63,468 bases of DNA from Bradyrhizobium lablabi (GTDB lineage: Bacteria; Pseudomonadota; Alphaproteobacteria; Rhizobiales; Xanthobacteraceae): contig NZ_LLYB01000071.1 of the NCBI RefSeq assembly GCF_001440475.1, positions 246,631 to 310,098 of the forward strand. The letters are read 5' to 3'. Below are positions 50,303-59,675 of this stretch, one piece after another. The notes below the pieces were generated by a model. That model worked only from the letters and a program-made list of their open reading frames with translations. It made no database searches and had not been told where the DNA came from. Positions within the stretch are counted from its first letter, which is position 1. Every line of letters starts with the position of its first letter. The position numbers and the translations under genes were made by a program.

Positions 50303-52249
50303 ATGACCCAGCCAGCCACCGTTGAAACGACGAGGGAAATGCCGAAGGAAGCCTCCGCCTCCGTCATCGCGCAGCACGCGGCGACGCTGAAGGCGCTGCC
50401 GTTTTCCGATACGCGCGATTTCGACGATGCGGCGCGCGGCTTCCTCGGCACGGTGGAGAACGCAAAGATTACCTCGCCACAGGGCAGGGTGGTCTGGAGC
50501 CTGGAGCCCTATGGTTTTCTCTCGGCGGAACAAGCGCCGCCGACCGTCGATCCCAGCCTGTGGCGACAGTCGCGGCTCAACATGCATCACGGCCTGTTCG
50601 AGGTGGTGCCCGGCGTCTATCAGGTGCGCGGGCTCGACATCGCCAACATGACGCTGATCGAGGGCGACAGCGGCGTGATCGTGGTTGATACGCTGACCTC
50701 GATCGAGGGGGCGCGGGCGGCGATGGAGCTCTACTTCCAGCACCGGGGAAAACGGCCGGTCGCCGCCGTGATCTTCACCCACACCCACACCGACCATTGG
50801 GGCGGCGCACGCGGCGTGCTCGACGATGCGACGCTCGCCGGCGGCAAGGTGCCGGTCATCGCGCCCAATCTGTTCATGGAGCACGCGGTCTCCGAAAACA
50901 TCATCGCCGGCCCCGCGATGCTGCGGCGCGCGCAATACCAGTTCGGACCGTTCCTTGCGAAAGGCGTGCGCGGGCAGGTCGATTGCGGGCTCGGCAAGAC
51001 CATGGCGGCAGGGGCCGTTGCGCTGGTGCGCCCGACCGATCTGATCATCGCGACCGGCGACAGGCGCACCATCGACGGCGTCGAGTTCGAATTCCAGATG
51101 GCGCCGAACAGCGAGGCGCCGGCCGAGATGCATTTCTTCATCCCGCGCTACAAGCTGCTCAACCTAGCGGAAAACTGCACGCACAATTTCCACAATCTGC
51201 TGCCGTTCCGCGGCGCCGATGTGCGCGACGCGCTGGCCTGGTCGAAATATCTCGGCGAAGCCTTGCAGATGTGGGGCGGCAAGGCGGATGCGATGTGCGG
51301 CCAGCATCACTGGCCGGTCTGGGGTCAGGAGCGGATCGACACCATGATCCGCCAGCAGCGCGATCTCTACAAATTCGCGCATGACCAGACCATCCGCCTG
51401 ATGAACCACGGGCTAACCGCTGCCGAGATCGCGGAGACCATCCGCCTGCCGGTGAGTCTGGAGGGCGCCTGGCACGGCCGCGGCTATTACGGTCACATCA
51501 GGCACAATGTGAAGGCGATCTACCAAAAGTATCTCGGTTGGTACGACGCCAATCCGGTCAACCTCGATCCTTTGCCACCGGTCGAGTCAGGCAAAAAGTA
51601 TGTCGAGTATATGGGCGGCGCGGACGCGATCCTGTCGCGGGCGCGCGCGGATTTTGCCAAGGGCGAATTCCGCTTCGTCGCGCAGGCCGTGAGCCATCTG
51701 GTGTTTGCCGAGCCCGATAACCAGGCGGCGCGCGCGATGCTGGCCGATGCCTTTGAGCAGCTCGGCTACGCCTCGGAGAGTTCGACCTGGCGCAACGCCT
51801 ATCTGTTCGGCGCGCAGGAATTGCGGCAGGGCATGCCGAAGACCCCACCGCGTTCATCGATGCCGCGCGAAACGCTGGCCGCGCTGCGCACCGAGCAGCT
51901 CTGGGATGTGCTCGGCGTCCGCCTCAACGGCCCCAAGGCCGAAGGCCAGCGCATCGTGCTGAACTGGAATTTCACCGATACCGGCGAGACCTTCATTCTC
52001 AATCTGGAAAATTGCGCGTTGACCTATGTCGCGGGTGCGCAAGCCGCCGATGCCGATGCCAGCTTCACGCTGGCGCGGGGCGTGCTCGACGAAGTGATCG
52101 CCAAGCTGACGACGTTTCCCGAAGCGGTCAGCACCGGCAAGATCAAGGCCGCCGGCAATCCGGCGCGTCTCGGCGAATTGATGCTGCTGATGGACGAATT
52201 CCCGCGAATGTTCGAGATCGTGGAGCCGAAGCGCACGGTGGTCTCTTAG
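50303..52249 (+). CDS. alkyl sulfatase-like metallo-beta-lactamase protein
   Basis: A 648-residue enzyme of the SdsA1/BDS1 class. The metal motif HTHTDHWGG starts at His160 (His160, His162, Asp164, His165). Later ligands are likely in ENCTHNFHNLLPFRG near 287-300 and CGQHHWPVWG near 332. The last 120 residues fit the SCP2-like domain of alkylsulfatases. Members cleave primary alkyl sulfates to alcohol and sulfate, often in the periplasm. No leader is evident here, so it may be cytoplasmic. The ATG has GAGGAGC upstream. Confidence 0.88.
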   Translation: MTQPATVETTREMPKEASASVIAQHAATLKALPFSDTRDFDDAARGFLGTVENAKITSPQGRVVWSLEPYGFLSAEQAPPTVDPSLWRQSRLNMHHGLFEVVPGVYQVRGLDIANMTLIEGDSGVIVVDTLTSIEGARAAMELYFQHRGKRPVAAVIFTHTHTDHWGGARGVLDDATLAGGKVPVIAPNLFMEHAVSENIIAGPAMLRRAQYQFGPFLAKGVRGQVDCGLGKTMAAGAVALVRPTDLIIATGDRRTIDGVEFEFQMAPNSEAPAEMHFFIPRYKLLNLAENCTHNFHNLLPFRGADVRDALAWSKYLGEALQMWGGKADAMCGQHHWPVWGQERIDTMIRQQRDLYKFAHDQTIRLMNHGLTAAEIAETIRLPVSLEGAWHGRGYYGHIRHNVKAIYQKYLGWYDANPVNLDPLPPVESGKKYVEYMGGADAILSRARADFAKGEFRFVAQAVSHLVFAEPDNQAARAMLADAFEQLGYASESSTWRNAYLFGAQELRQGMPKTPPRSSMPRETLAALRTEQLWDVLGVRLNGPKAEGQRIVLNWNFTDTGETFILNLENCALTYVAGAQAADADASFTLARGVLDEVIAKLTTFPEAVSTGKIKAAGNPARLGELMLLMDEFPRMFEIVEPKRTVVS

Positions 52250-52265
52250 CGTCACTGCGAGATAT

Positions 52266-52355
52266 GTAGGGTGGGCAAAGGCGCATACTCGCCGTGCCCA
52301 CCATCTGTCCGGATCATTGCTTGATGGTGGGCACGCTGCGCTTTGCCCACCCTAC
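52266..52355. repeat. palindromic repeat, GTAGGGTGGGCAAAG type
   Basis: The outer arms GTAGGGTGGGCAAAG and CTTTGCCCACCCTAC are perfect inverted repeats. Inner arms GTGCCCACCATC and GATGGTGGGCAC pair as well. It lies between convergent genes (alkylsulfatase-like and glycosyltransferase) and can serve as a bidirectional terminator. Elements of this type are widespread in proteobacterial intergenic DNA (general knowledge). Confidence 0.85.
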
Positions 52356-52391
52356 GGCCGTCTTGCGACGACCAGGGGGAGCGTTACGCTT

Positions 52392-53462
52392 TTACTCTGC
52401 GCTGCTGACGAGCTTGATCCGCGGCTCCGCTTCTTCCATCAGGCCGCGATAGGCGGCGAGATAATCCAGCGCCATGCGGCGGGCGGTGAAGCGGCTTTCG
52501 AACTGTTTGCGGATCGCAGCCCGGTCAAGCGCGGCAAGACGGTCGACCACCGCCACCGCGCTGGTTTCGTCTTCCACGACGAAGCCGGTGAGGCCGGGAT
52601 CGATAATCTCCGGTACTGAACCGCGGTTATAGGCAAGCACCGGCGTGCCGCAGGCCATGGCTTCGATCATCACCAGGCCAAACGGCTCCGGCCAGTCGAT
52701 CGGTACCAGGAGGCCGATCGCGCCGCTGAGGAAATCGGGTTTCTCGCGGTCGCTGATCTCGCCGATAAATTCGACCAGCGGATTGGCCTTGATCAGCGGA
52801 GAGATCAACTCGTCGTAATATTCCTGGTCGGCGCGGTCGACCTTGGCCGCGATCTTGAGCGGAATGCCGCATCGGGTGGCGATCCGGATGGCGCGATCGA
52901 CGCCCTTTTCCGGCGCGATCCGCCCGAGCACGGCGAGATAAGATGGCTTCACCTGCTGCGGCGTCAGCAAATCCTCGGGCAGCCCGTGGTGAATGGTGCG
53001 CACCCAGTTGGCCTGCGGCACGGGACGCCGCTGTGCGTTGGAAATCGATATCACCGGGATCTTGGAGAAGGTCGTGAACACCGGCTGATGCTCCGGCAGA
53101 TCAAGCCGGCCGTGCAGCGTGGTCAGAAACGGCGTCGGCTGCCGATTGAACAGCGAGAATGGATAGTAATCGAGATGAAAGTGCAGAAAATCGAACTCTT
53201 CATCGTCGCATTTCTGCCGCACGCGCTCCAGCATCACCATATGCAGCGCGTTGGGATCGCGGACCGAGCCGTCGAGGCGCAAGGCCTTCGGCCAGGCCGC
53301 GTCGAGTTTCGCCGAGGTGCGGGAATCGCCGCTGGCGAACAACGTGACTTCATGCCCTAACGCTACCAGTTCTTCGGTCAGCCAGTGCACAACCCGCTCG
53401 GTGCCACCGTACAGTTTAGGGGGAACAGCCTCCGTCAGCGGGGCGACCTGCGCGATGCGCAT
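52392..53462 (-). CDS. glycosyltransferase family 4 protein
   Basis: A 356-residue GT-B fold enzyme. The N-terminal GGTERVVHWLTEEL near residue 19 and the C-terminal donor site EPFGLVMIEAMACGTPVLAY near 267, an E-x7-E motif, are typical of GT4. It is cytoplasmic or membrane-associated. The donor and acceptor sugars are unknown. It is divergent from the ABC exporter gene. Confidence 0.9.
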   Translation of the reverse strand: MRIAQVAPLTEAVPPKLYGGTERVVHWLTEELVALGHEVTLFASGDSRTSAKLDAAWPKALRLDGSVRDPNALHMVMLERVRQKCDDEEFDFLHFHLDYYPFSLFNRQPTPFLTTLHGRLDLPEHQPVFTTFSKIPVISISNAQRRPVPQANWVRTIHHGLPEDLLTPQQVKPSYLAVLGRIAPEKGVDRAIRIATRCGIPLKIAAKVDRADQEYYDELISPLIKANPLVEFIGEISDREKPDFLSGAIGLLVPIDWPEPFGLVMIEAMACGTPVLAYNRGSVPEIIDPGLTGFVVEDETSAVAVVDRLAALDRAAIRKQFESRFTARRMALDYLAAYRGLMEEAEPRIKLVSSAE

Positions 53463-53767
53463 ATTTCGTCTCCTGTCTCGAATGATAGTTGAATGAAGCC
53501 CTCAGCCCGCAAGTCGGCACCGAGCGTGCCGATAGCGGGAACGTTCTTGCATCTGCGAAGTTCCACTCATTCGGCGCATCTTGGTTCTTCCACACGACTG
53601 TCTTGCTGATGCCATCTGACACCAACAGATTTGAGGCGACTTGGATGCTGCAGAATTGTTGCGCGGTGATGGCCGTGCGCCGGCAAAACCGAAGCAGCAT
53701 AGTTCACGACCTCGTGCGCGACGCGCGTTAGGGATTCCCGTTCACTCTCAACAGGTTTGCAGACGAC
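53463..53767. other. 305-base intergenic region, no gene recognised
   Basis: This separates the divergent glycosyltransferase and ABC exporter genes and so should hold both promoters. Short open frames on both strands read as low-quality sequence without ribosome sites. No clear palindrome or repeat was seen. Confidence 0.5.
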
Positions 53768-55531
53768 ATGGACAATCTTTCAGGGTATGCGCGCCGGCCG
53801 TTTCCGTTTGTGTTGCGCTATCTGCGTCAGCGGCGCGCAGCCCATGCCGTCATCTTGACTGCTGTTGTGGCGGCGGTTGCCTGCTCCGTGGGCACGCAAT
53901 ACGGCGTGAAGAATCTGGTCGACAGCCTGACCGCCGGCTCGGACCACGCATCAAACGTATGGCTGGCATTCGCTTTTCTCATGTCGCTGATTGCGGCCGA
54001 TAATCTGTTGTGGCGCGTCGCAAGCTGGACAGCGAGCTTCACCTTTGTTGGCGTCACCGGCGATCTCCGCCGCGACATGTTCCGCCATCTGACCGGCCAC
54101 GCCCCCAGCTACTTCTCTGACCGGCTGCCGGGCATGCTGACCAGCCGCATCACCGCGACCTCGAATGCGGTTTTCACGGTCGAGAATATGTTCGTCTGGA
54201 ACGTATTACCGCCGTGCATCGCGACCGTTTCGGCAATTCTCCTGATCGGAACCGTCAGCCTTGCAATGTCCGCAGGGCTGATCGTCATCGCCGCCATCAT
54301 GCTGATGGCGATGTTCCGCCTCGCCGCGGCGGGCAAGCCGCTGCATGATGATTTTGCCGACAAGGCCGCTGCGGTCGACGGCGAGATGGTCGACGTCATC
54401 AGCAATCTGCCGCTGGTCCGCGCGTTCTGCGGCCTCAGCTACGAACACGACCGCTTCGATGCTACCGTCGAGCGGGAACTCGACGCCCGTGGGCGCAGCC
54501 TGCGCTATCTCGAGAAGCTGCGGCTGCTTCACGCCGTCGTGACAATCGTGCTGACCATTGCACTGCTGGCGTGGGCCATTGCGCTCTGGCAGCAGGGCGC
54601 GGCGACCACCGGCGACGTCGTGCTGGTCTGTACGCTCGGCCTTTCGATTCTCAGCGCGACGCGCGACCTTGCGGTGGCGCTGGTCGACGTGACCCAGCAT
54701 GTTGCCCGCCTGACGGAAGCGATCGCCACGCTGTTGCTGCCGCACGAGTTGAAGGATCATCCCGAGGCCGAGCCGCTGATCCGTAGCGGCGCCGCCGTCG
54801 GATTCAATAACGTCGCATTTCATTATCCGGGCGGTGTTCAGGTATTTGAAAAGTTCAACCTGCGCATTCAGCCGGGACAGCGCGTCGGCCTGGTCGGTCA
54901 TTCCGGAGGTGGAAAATCCAGCCTGTTCACGCTGCTGCAGCGCTTCTACGACGTCCAGCATGGCAGCATCACGATCGACGGCCAGGATATTGCGCGGGTG
55001 ACGCAGCAAAGCCTGCGCGAGGCGATCTCGGTGGTGCCGCAGGACATCTCGCTATTCCACCGCTCGATCATGGAAAACATCCGTTATGGACGGCCGAACG
55101 CGACCGACGACGAGGTGCTGCGCGCGGCGATCGCGGCGCGGTGCGATTTCATCGAGAATCTCCCGGAAGGGATGGCGACCATTGTCGGCGATCGTGGTAT
55201 CAAGGTCTCCGGAGGACAGCGGCAACGCATCGCCATCGCGCGCGCCTTCCTGAAGGACTCGCCGATCCTGCTGCTGGATGAAGCGACGGCTGCGCTCGAT
55301 AGCGTATCGGAGGAGGCGATCCGTGAGGCGCTGTCGCGGCTGATGCGCGGACGCACCGTGATTGCGATCGCCCATCGTCTCGCCACCTTGCGCAATTTTG
55401 ACCGCGTGGTGGTGCTGCAGAACGGGCGGATTATTGAAGACGGGCCGCCGGACATTCTGGTGCAGGGCAGGGGTCCTTACCGCGAACTGGTGGCGCGCGA
55501 AATGGGGCGTCTCGCCAGCCATGCGGCCTGA
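53768..55531 (+). CDS. ABC exporter, fused membrane and ATPase domains (MsbA-like)
   Basis: A 587-residue half-transporter with six helices in residues 20-300, then an ATPase with Walker A GHSGGGKSS near 378, the signature VSGGQRQR near 480 and Walker B ILLLDEATAALD near 498. A homodimeric exporter of a lipid, glycan or peptide is likely. The neighbours, a glycosyltransferase and a glucan-acting enzyme, suggest a glycan or glycolipid. Confidence 0.9.
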   Translation: MDNLSGYARRPFPFVLRYLRQRRAAHAVILTAVVAAVACSVGTQYGVKNLVDSLTAGSDHASNVWLAFAFLMSLIAADNLLWRVASWTASFTFVGVTGDLRRDMFRHLTGHAPSYFSDRLPGMLTSRITATSNAVFTVENMFVWNVLPPCIATVSAILLIGTVSLAMSAGLIVIAAIMLMAMFRLAAAGKPLHDDFADKAAAVDGEMVDVISNLPLVRAFCGLSYEHDRFDATVERELDARGRSLRYLEKLRLLHAVVTIVLTIALLAWAIALWQQGAATTGDVVLVCTLGLSILSATRDLAVALVDVTQHVARLTEAIATLLLPHELKDHPEAEPLIRSGAAVGFNNVAFHYPGGVQVFEKFNLRIQPGQRVGLVGHSGGGKSSLFTLLQRFYDVQHGSITIDGQDIARVTQQSLREAISVVPQDISLFHRSIMENIRYGRPNATDDEVLRAAIAARCDFIENLPEGMATIVGDRGIKVSGGQRQRIAIARAFLKDSPILLLDEATAALDSVSEEAIREALSRLMRGRTVIAIAHRLATLRNFDRVVVLQNGRIIEDGPPDILVQGRGPYRELVAREMGRLASHAA

Positions 55532-55597
55532 TCTGCGGCAGTAGCGTTTGCGTCCCGATGCGTCCCTCGCAACGCAATGAAATCGCTTGAGGTCGAA

Positions 55598-57796
55598 ATG
55601 ACAGCGGAAGTCACTCAATTCATCACCATTGAGGCCGCCGAACACGTCGCGGAATCACCGTTCTACATTCCGATGACGGGACCGGCGACGCGGCAGCGCC
55701 GCTCGCTCAAGCACGACGACACCTTTATCGTACTCGACAGCCACGGCGATATTGGCGCCTCTGCCGGCGGGCCCGACGGTCTGTTCAACGCCGATACGCG
55801 TTATCTCGCCCGGTTGGAAATGGTGCTCGACGAAGTCCAGCCGCTGCTGCTCGGCTCCAATCTGCGTGACGATAATTCGGCGCTGACCGTCGACCTCACC
55901 AATTCCGACGTGTACCGCAACGGCAGGCTGGCGCTGCCAAAGGATACGCTGCACATCGTGCGCTCGATCTTTCTGTGGCGCGGCACTGCCTACCAGCGCA
56001 TCGCCCTGCAAAATCACGGCGACCGGCCGGCGAGCTTCGACCTGACGCTGCTGTTCGACAATGATTTCGCCGATCTGTTCGAGGTGCGCGGCGAGCGCCG
56101 ATCGCGCCGGGGAATAGGCTCCAGCCGGTTGCTCGGCCCCGCCGACGTGGTGCTGGAGTATAGCGGGCTGGACGGCCAGGCCCGCATTACCGCCTTGCAT
56201 TTCGAACCGCGGCCGACCCGGCTTGCCGTCAATTCAGCGACCTATCACTTCGAACTCGAGCCCGGGCAGGTCATCGCCCTGTTCGTCGCGGTGTCCTGCA
56301 ACAAGCCGATCATGCAGAAGCCGATACCGTTCTTCCGCGGCCTGCTGGCGCATCGCCGCGAGATGCGGCGGTCGACGGCCGGCGCAGCCAGCATCGAGAC
56401 CTCGAATAACATCTTCAACGAGGTGCTGTGCCAGGCGATGGCCGATCTCAATATGCTGATGACGGATACGCCGCAGGGCCGGTACCCCTATGCCGGCATT
56501 CCCTGGTATTCGACCACGTTCGGCCGCGACGGGCTGATCACCGCGCTGCAGATGTTGTGGGTCGATCCGCGCATCGCCAAGGGCGTGCTGCGGCGGCTCG
56601 CGCATTTTCAGGCCAAGGCGGTCGATCCGCTTTCGGATGCCGAGCCCGGCAAGATCCTGCACGAGATGCGCGGCGGCGAGATGGCGGCGCTGCGCGAGGT
56701 GCCGTTCGCGCAATATTACGGCAGCGTCGATTCGACGCCGCTGTTCGTGCTGCTGGCCGGCCTCTATGTCGAGCGCACCAGCGACGACGACACGCTGGCC
56801 GAGTTGTGGCCGGCGATCGAGGCGGGCTTGCGATGGATCGACGGTCCCGGCGATCCCGATCGCGACGGCTTCGTCGAGTACCAGCGCGCCACCGAGCAGG
56901 GGCTTGCCAACCAGGGCTGGAAGGATTCCTTCGATGCGATCTTCCACGCCGATGGACAACTCGCCGAGGGCTATCTCGCGCTGGCGGAAGTTCAGGGATA
57001 TGTCTTCGCCGCCAAGCGGCTGGCGGCACGTTGCGCCCGCCGGCTCGGAAAGATCGATCGTGCGGCGGAACTGGAATCCGCGGCGCTGTTGCTGGCCGAG
57101 CGCTTCGAAGCAGCGTTCTGGTGCGAGGAGCTTGGCACTTACGCGCTTGCGCTCGACGGCGCCAAGCGGCCGTGCAAAGTGCGAACGTCCAATGCCGGGC
57201 AGCTTCTCTTCACCGGCATCGTCCGCACCGATCGCGCCCGTCGCGTCGCGGCCGATCTGATGAGCCAGAAATTCTTTTCGGGATGGGGCATCCGCACCGT
57301 CGCCTATGGCGAGGTTCGCTACAACCCGATGTCTTATCACGACGGCTCGATCTGGCCGCACGACAATGCGCTGATCGCGCTCGGCTTCGCGCGTTACGGC
57401 CTAAAGCATTCGGTGGCGCATCTGTTCAAGGGCCTGTTCGACGCCGCCAGCTACATGGATCTGCGGCGGCTGCCGGAATTGTTTTGCGGATTCCGCCGGG
57501 AGAAACGGCGCGGACCGGTGCTCTATCCCGTCGCCTGCGCGCCGCAGGCCTGGGCGAGCGCGACGCCGTTCACGCTACTGGAAGCGGCGCTTGGCCTCGA
57601 ATTCGATGCCGCGCGTGGCGAGATCCGCCTTCGCAACCCGAAGCTGCCGGAATTCCTCAACGAGGTGGTGTTGCGCGATCTGCAGCTCGGGCCGTCCAGC
57701 GTCGACTTGAGGGTGCGCCGCCACAACGATGAAGTCTCGCTCGAAGTATTGCGCACGCGCGGCCAGATACAGGTGTCGATCGTATTGACGCATTAG
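55598..57796 (+). CDS. glycogen-debranching-like amylo-alpha-1,6-glucosidase
   Basis: A 732-residue protein with an N-terminal beta-sandwich domain (residues 20-230) of the GDE_N type and a C-terminal (alpha/alpha)6 barrel. AGIPWYSTTFGRDGLITALQ near 303, NQGWKDSFDAIFHADG near 442 and SYHDGSIWPHDNALIALG near 585 are active-site regions in which acidic residues act on alpha-glucosides. The ATG at 55598 has GAGGTCGA; one at 55577 is an alternative. It follows the ABC exporter gene and may trim a glucan made by this cluster. Confidence 0.88.
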   Translation: MTAEVTQFITIEAAEHVAESPFYIPMTGPATRQRRSLKHDDTFIVLDSHGDIGASAGGPDGLFNADTRYLARLEMVLDEVQPLLLGSNLRDDNSALTVDLTNSDVYRNGRLALPKDTLHIVRSIFLWRGTAYQRIALQNHGDRPASFDLTLLFDNDFADLFEVRGERRSRRGIGSSRLLGPADVVLEYSGLDGQARITALHFEPRPTRLAVNSATYHFELEPGQVIALFVAVSCNKPIMQKPIPFFRGLLAHRREMRRSTAGAASIETSNNIFNEVLCQAMADLNMLMTDTPQGRYPYAGIPWYSTTFGRDGLITALQMLWVDPRIAKGVLRRLAHFQAKAVDPLSDAEPGKILHEMRGGEMAALREVPFAQYYGSVDSTPLFVLLAGLYVERTSDDDTLAELWPAIEAGLRWIDGPGDPDRDGFVEYQRATEQGLANQGWKDSFDAIFHADGQLAEGYLALAEVQGYVFAAKRLAARCARRLGKIDRAAELESAALLLAERFEAAFWCEELGTYALALDGAKRPCKVRTSNAGQLLFTGIVRTDRARRVAADLMSQKFFSGWGIRTVAYGEVRYNPMSYHDGSIWPHDNALIALGFARYGLKHSVAHLFKGLFDAASYMDLRRLPELFCGFRREKRRGPVLYPVACAPQAWASATPFTLLEAALGLEFDAARGEIRLRNPKLPEFLNEVVLRDLQLGPSSVDLRVRRHNDEVSLEVLRTRGQIQVSIVLTH

Positions 57797-57800
57797 CGAT

Positions 57801-57829
57801 GGCGGATTCGCTTAACTGAAGCGTCCGCC
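57801..57829. promoter_or_regulatory. hairpin between the glucosidase and PRC-barrel genes
   Basis: GGCGGA and TCCGCC flank CGCTT and AAGCG, so nearly the whole 29 bases can pair. There is no T run, so it could be a weak terminator, a stability element or a leader structure for the PRC-barrel gene. Confidence 0.4.
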
Positions 57830-57845
57830 AAGATCAGGAGACCAC

Positions 57846-58355
57846 ATGCGCGCCGGTATTCTCATGATATCTTTGATCGCCGGGTTAGCGATGAGCCTTC
57901 CGCTTTCGGCAACGGAAGACAGCGCAGCGCAGGGAAGCCGTGCCGCTCCGGCCGATGCCGCGAAAGACGCCACGAAAGATGCCCCTAAAAAGGAACCGGC
58001 ACCTCCACCTTCGGTCACGGTGATCGGTGCCCGTGACGCGCTCGGCATTCTCGGTCGCGAGGTCCGCAGTGCAGCCAACGAAAACATGGGACGCATCGTC
58101 GACGTGATCGTGGACCGCGAGGGCGCTGTACGCGCCGCGGTCATCGATTTCGGCGGATTTCTCGGTGTCGGCAGCCGAAAGATCGTCGTCGACTGGAGTG
58201 CGCTGCATTTTGGTCGAGTTGCCAATAAGAGCGACAGCATCACGCTTGAGCTGACGAAGGAACAAGTGACGGCGGCACCGGAATACAAGCAGGACGCGCC
58301 CGTCATCGTGCTCGGTGCGGCCGGCCGCCTGCAGCCCTGGGATTTCGACAAGTAA
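57846..58355 (+). CDS. PRC-barrel domain exported protein
   Basis: A 169-residue protein with a leader ending near PLSATED (residue 20), a low-complexity Ala/Lys/Pro segment, then a PRC-barrel domain (LGREVRSAANENMGRIVDVIVDREG near 66). It is likely periplasmic. Such proteins are common in rhizobia and are of unknown role, perhaps stress or envelope. AGGAG lies ten bases before the ATG. Confidence 0.85.
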   Translation: MRAGILMISLIAGLAMSLPLSATEDSAAQGSRAAPADAAKDATKDAPKKEPAPPPSVTVIGARDALGILGREVRSAANENMGRIVDVIVDREGAVRAAVIDFGGFLGVGSRKIVVDWSALHFGRVANKSDSITLELTKEQVTAAPEYKQDAPVIVLGAAGRLQPWDFDK

Positions 58356-58373
58356 CGGAGAAACGATCTGGTC

Positions 58374-59675
58374 GTGCGCCCGTCTCAGTCGCTCGATCTG
58401 ATGAACGACGATCGCCAGAAGCGATCCGCCGGCAAGGGCACTATCGTGCCGCAGCCGCCCGCTCCCCGCGAGCGGCCCAAACCGTCGCCTGAGAGCCAGC
58501 GTGGCCTCGACTGGTTCATCTTCTTTCTCGCCGATGTGCAGACCGGTTTCGGCCCGTTCGTCGCGGTCTATCTGACCACGCAGAAATGGACGCAGGTCGA
58601 GATCGGCTTCGTGCTCTCGATCGGCGGCATCATCGGCTTGCTCGGGCAGATGCCGGGCGGAGCGATCGTCGATGCCGCGCGCTCCGAGCGGCTGGTGGCG
58701 GGGCTGGCGGTCGCCACCATCGGCTGCTGCGCATTGGCCTATGCGTTATGGCCGATTTTTCCGGTCGTCACCGCAGCCGCGACGCTGCATGCGCTGGCCA
58801 GTTGCGTGCTGGGCCCCGCCATTGCGGCAATCAGCCTCGGTCTCGTCGGCCCGCTTGCGATCGGAGAGCGGCTCGGGCGAAACGCCCGCTTCGCCTCGCT
58901 CGGCAATGGCTCGGCGGCGGCGCTGATGGGGGCCGTTGGTTACCTGTTGTCGAGCCAGTCGGTCTTTATCGTTACCTTTCTTCTGGCCATCCCCACCTTG
59001 CTGGCGCTTTCGCGTATTCACGAACAGGAGATCGATGTCGCGCAGGCCCATGGCGCCGTGGTGCGCGAGGTACCCGACAAGGAAGCCACCAGCGTTGTCC
59101 ATCTGCTGCGGCAGCGGCCGCTGCTGATCTTTGCCGGCGGCGTGCTGCTGTTTCAGCTCGCCAATGCCGCGATGCTGCCGCTGATGGCCAGCGTGGTCAC
59201 GACGCGATCGGCTCAATGGGCGCCGGTGCTGATTGCGGCCTGTATCATCGTGCCGCAGGCGATCGTTGCGCTGGCTTCGCCCTCGGTCGGGCGAAAGGCG
59301 CAGGCGTGGGGAAGGCGGCCGCTGCTGCTGTTGGCGTTCAGTGCGCTGGCGATCCGGGGCCTGCTGTTCGCCGTCGTCAGGGATCCCTATCTCCTGGTCG
59401 CCGTGCAGGTGTTCGACGGCATCACCGCGGCCGTCCTCGCCGTGATGGTGCCGCTGATCGTGGCCGATGTCGCCTTCGGAAGCGGCCACTTCAATCTGGC
59501 GCAGGGCGTCGTTGGCACCGCGACCGGCATCGGTGCATCGCTCAGCACGGTGCTGGCGGGCTATATCAGCGACACCTTCGGCAGCAGCATCGCTTTCACG
59601 GGATTGGCGGGAATTGCAGCCCTTGGTCTCACGGTGATCTGGCTGTTCATGCCGGAGACGAGGCGGACGGAGTAA
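58374..59675 (+). CDS. MFS transporter
   Basis: A 433-residue carrier with about 12 helices after a 45-residue polar N-terminus. Motifs include FFLADVQTGFGPFVAVYL near 51 and GQMPGGAIVDAARSERL near 91. A GTG start is used here; an ATG at 58401 is an alternative that shortens the polar tail. It overlaps the convergent MFS gene by 29 bases. Substrate unknown. Confidence 0.85.
   Translation: MRPSQSLDLMNDDRQKRSAGKGTIVPQPPAPRERPKPSPESQRGLDWFIFFLADVQTGFGPFVAVYLTTQKWTQVEIGFVLSIGGIIGLLGQMPGGAIVDAARSERLVAGLAVATIGCCALAYALWPIFPVVTAAATLHALASCVLGPAIAAISLGLVGPLAIGERLGRNARFASLGNGSAAALMGAVGYLLSSQSVFIVTFLLAIPTLLALSRIHEQEIDVAQAHGAVVREVPDKEATSVVHLLRQRPLLIFAGGVLLFQLANAAMLPLMASVVTTRSAQWAPVLIAACIIVPQAIVALASPSVGRKAQAWGRRPLLLLAFSALAIRGLLFAVVRDPYLLVAVQVFDGITAAVLAVMVPLIVADVAFGSGHFNLAQGVVGTATGIGASLSTVLAGYISDTFGSSIAFTGLAGIAALGLTVIWLFMPETRRTE

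Noticed and set aside
53489..53731. 80-residue plus-strand frame before the ABC exporter
   Set aside because: It has no ribosome site, the sequence is unlike a protein, and it occupies the expected promoter region.
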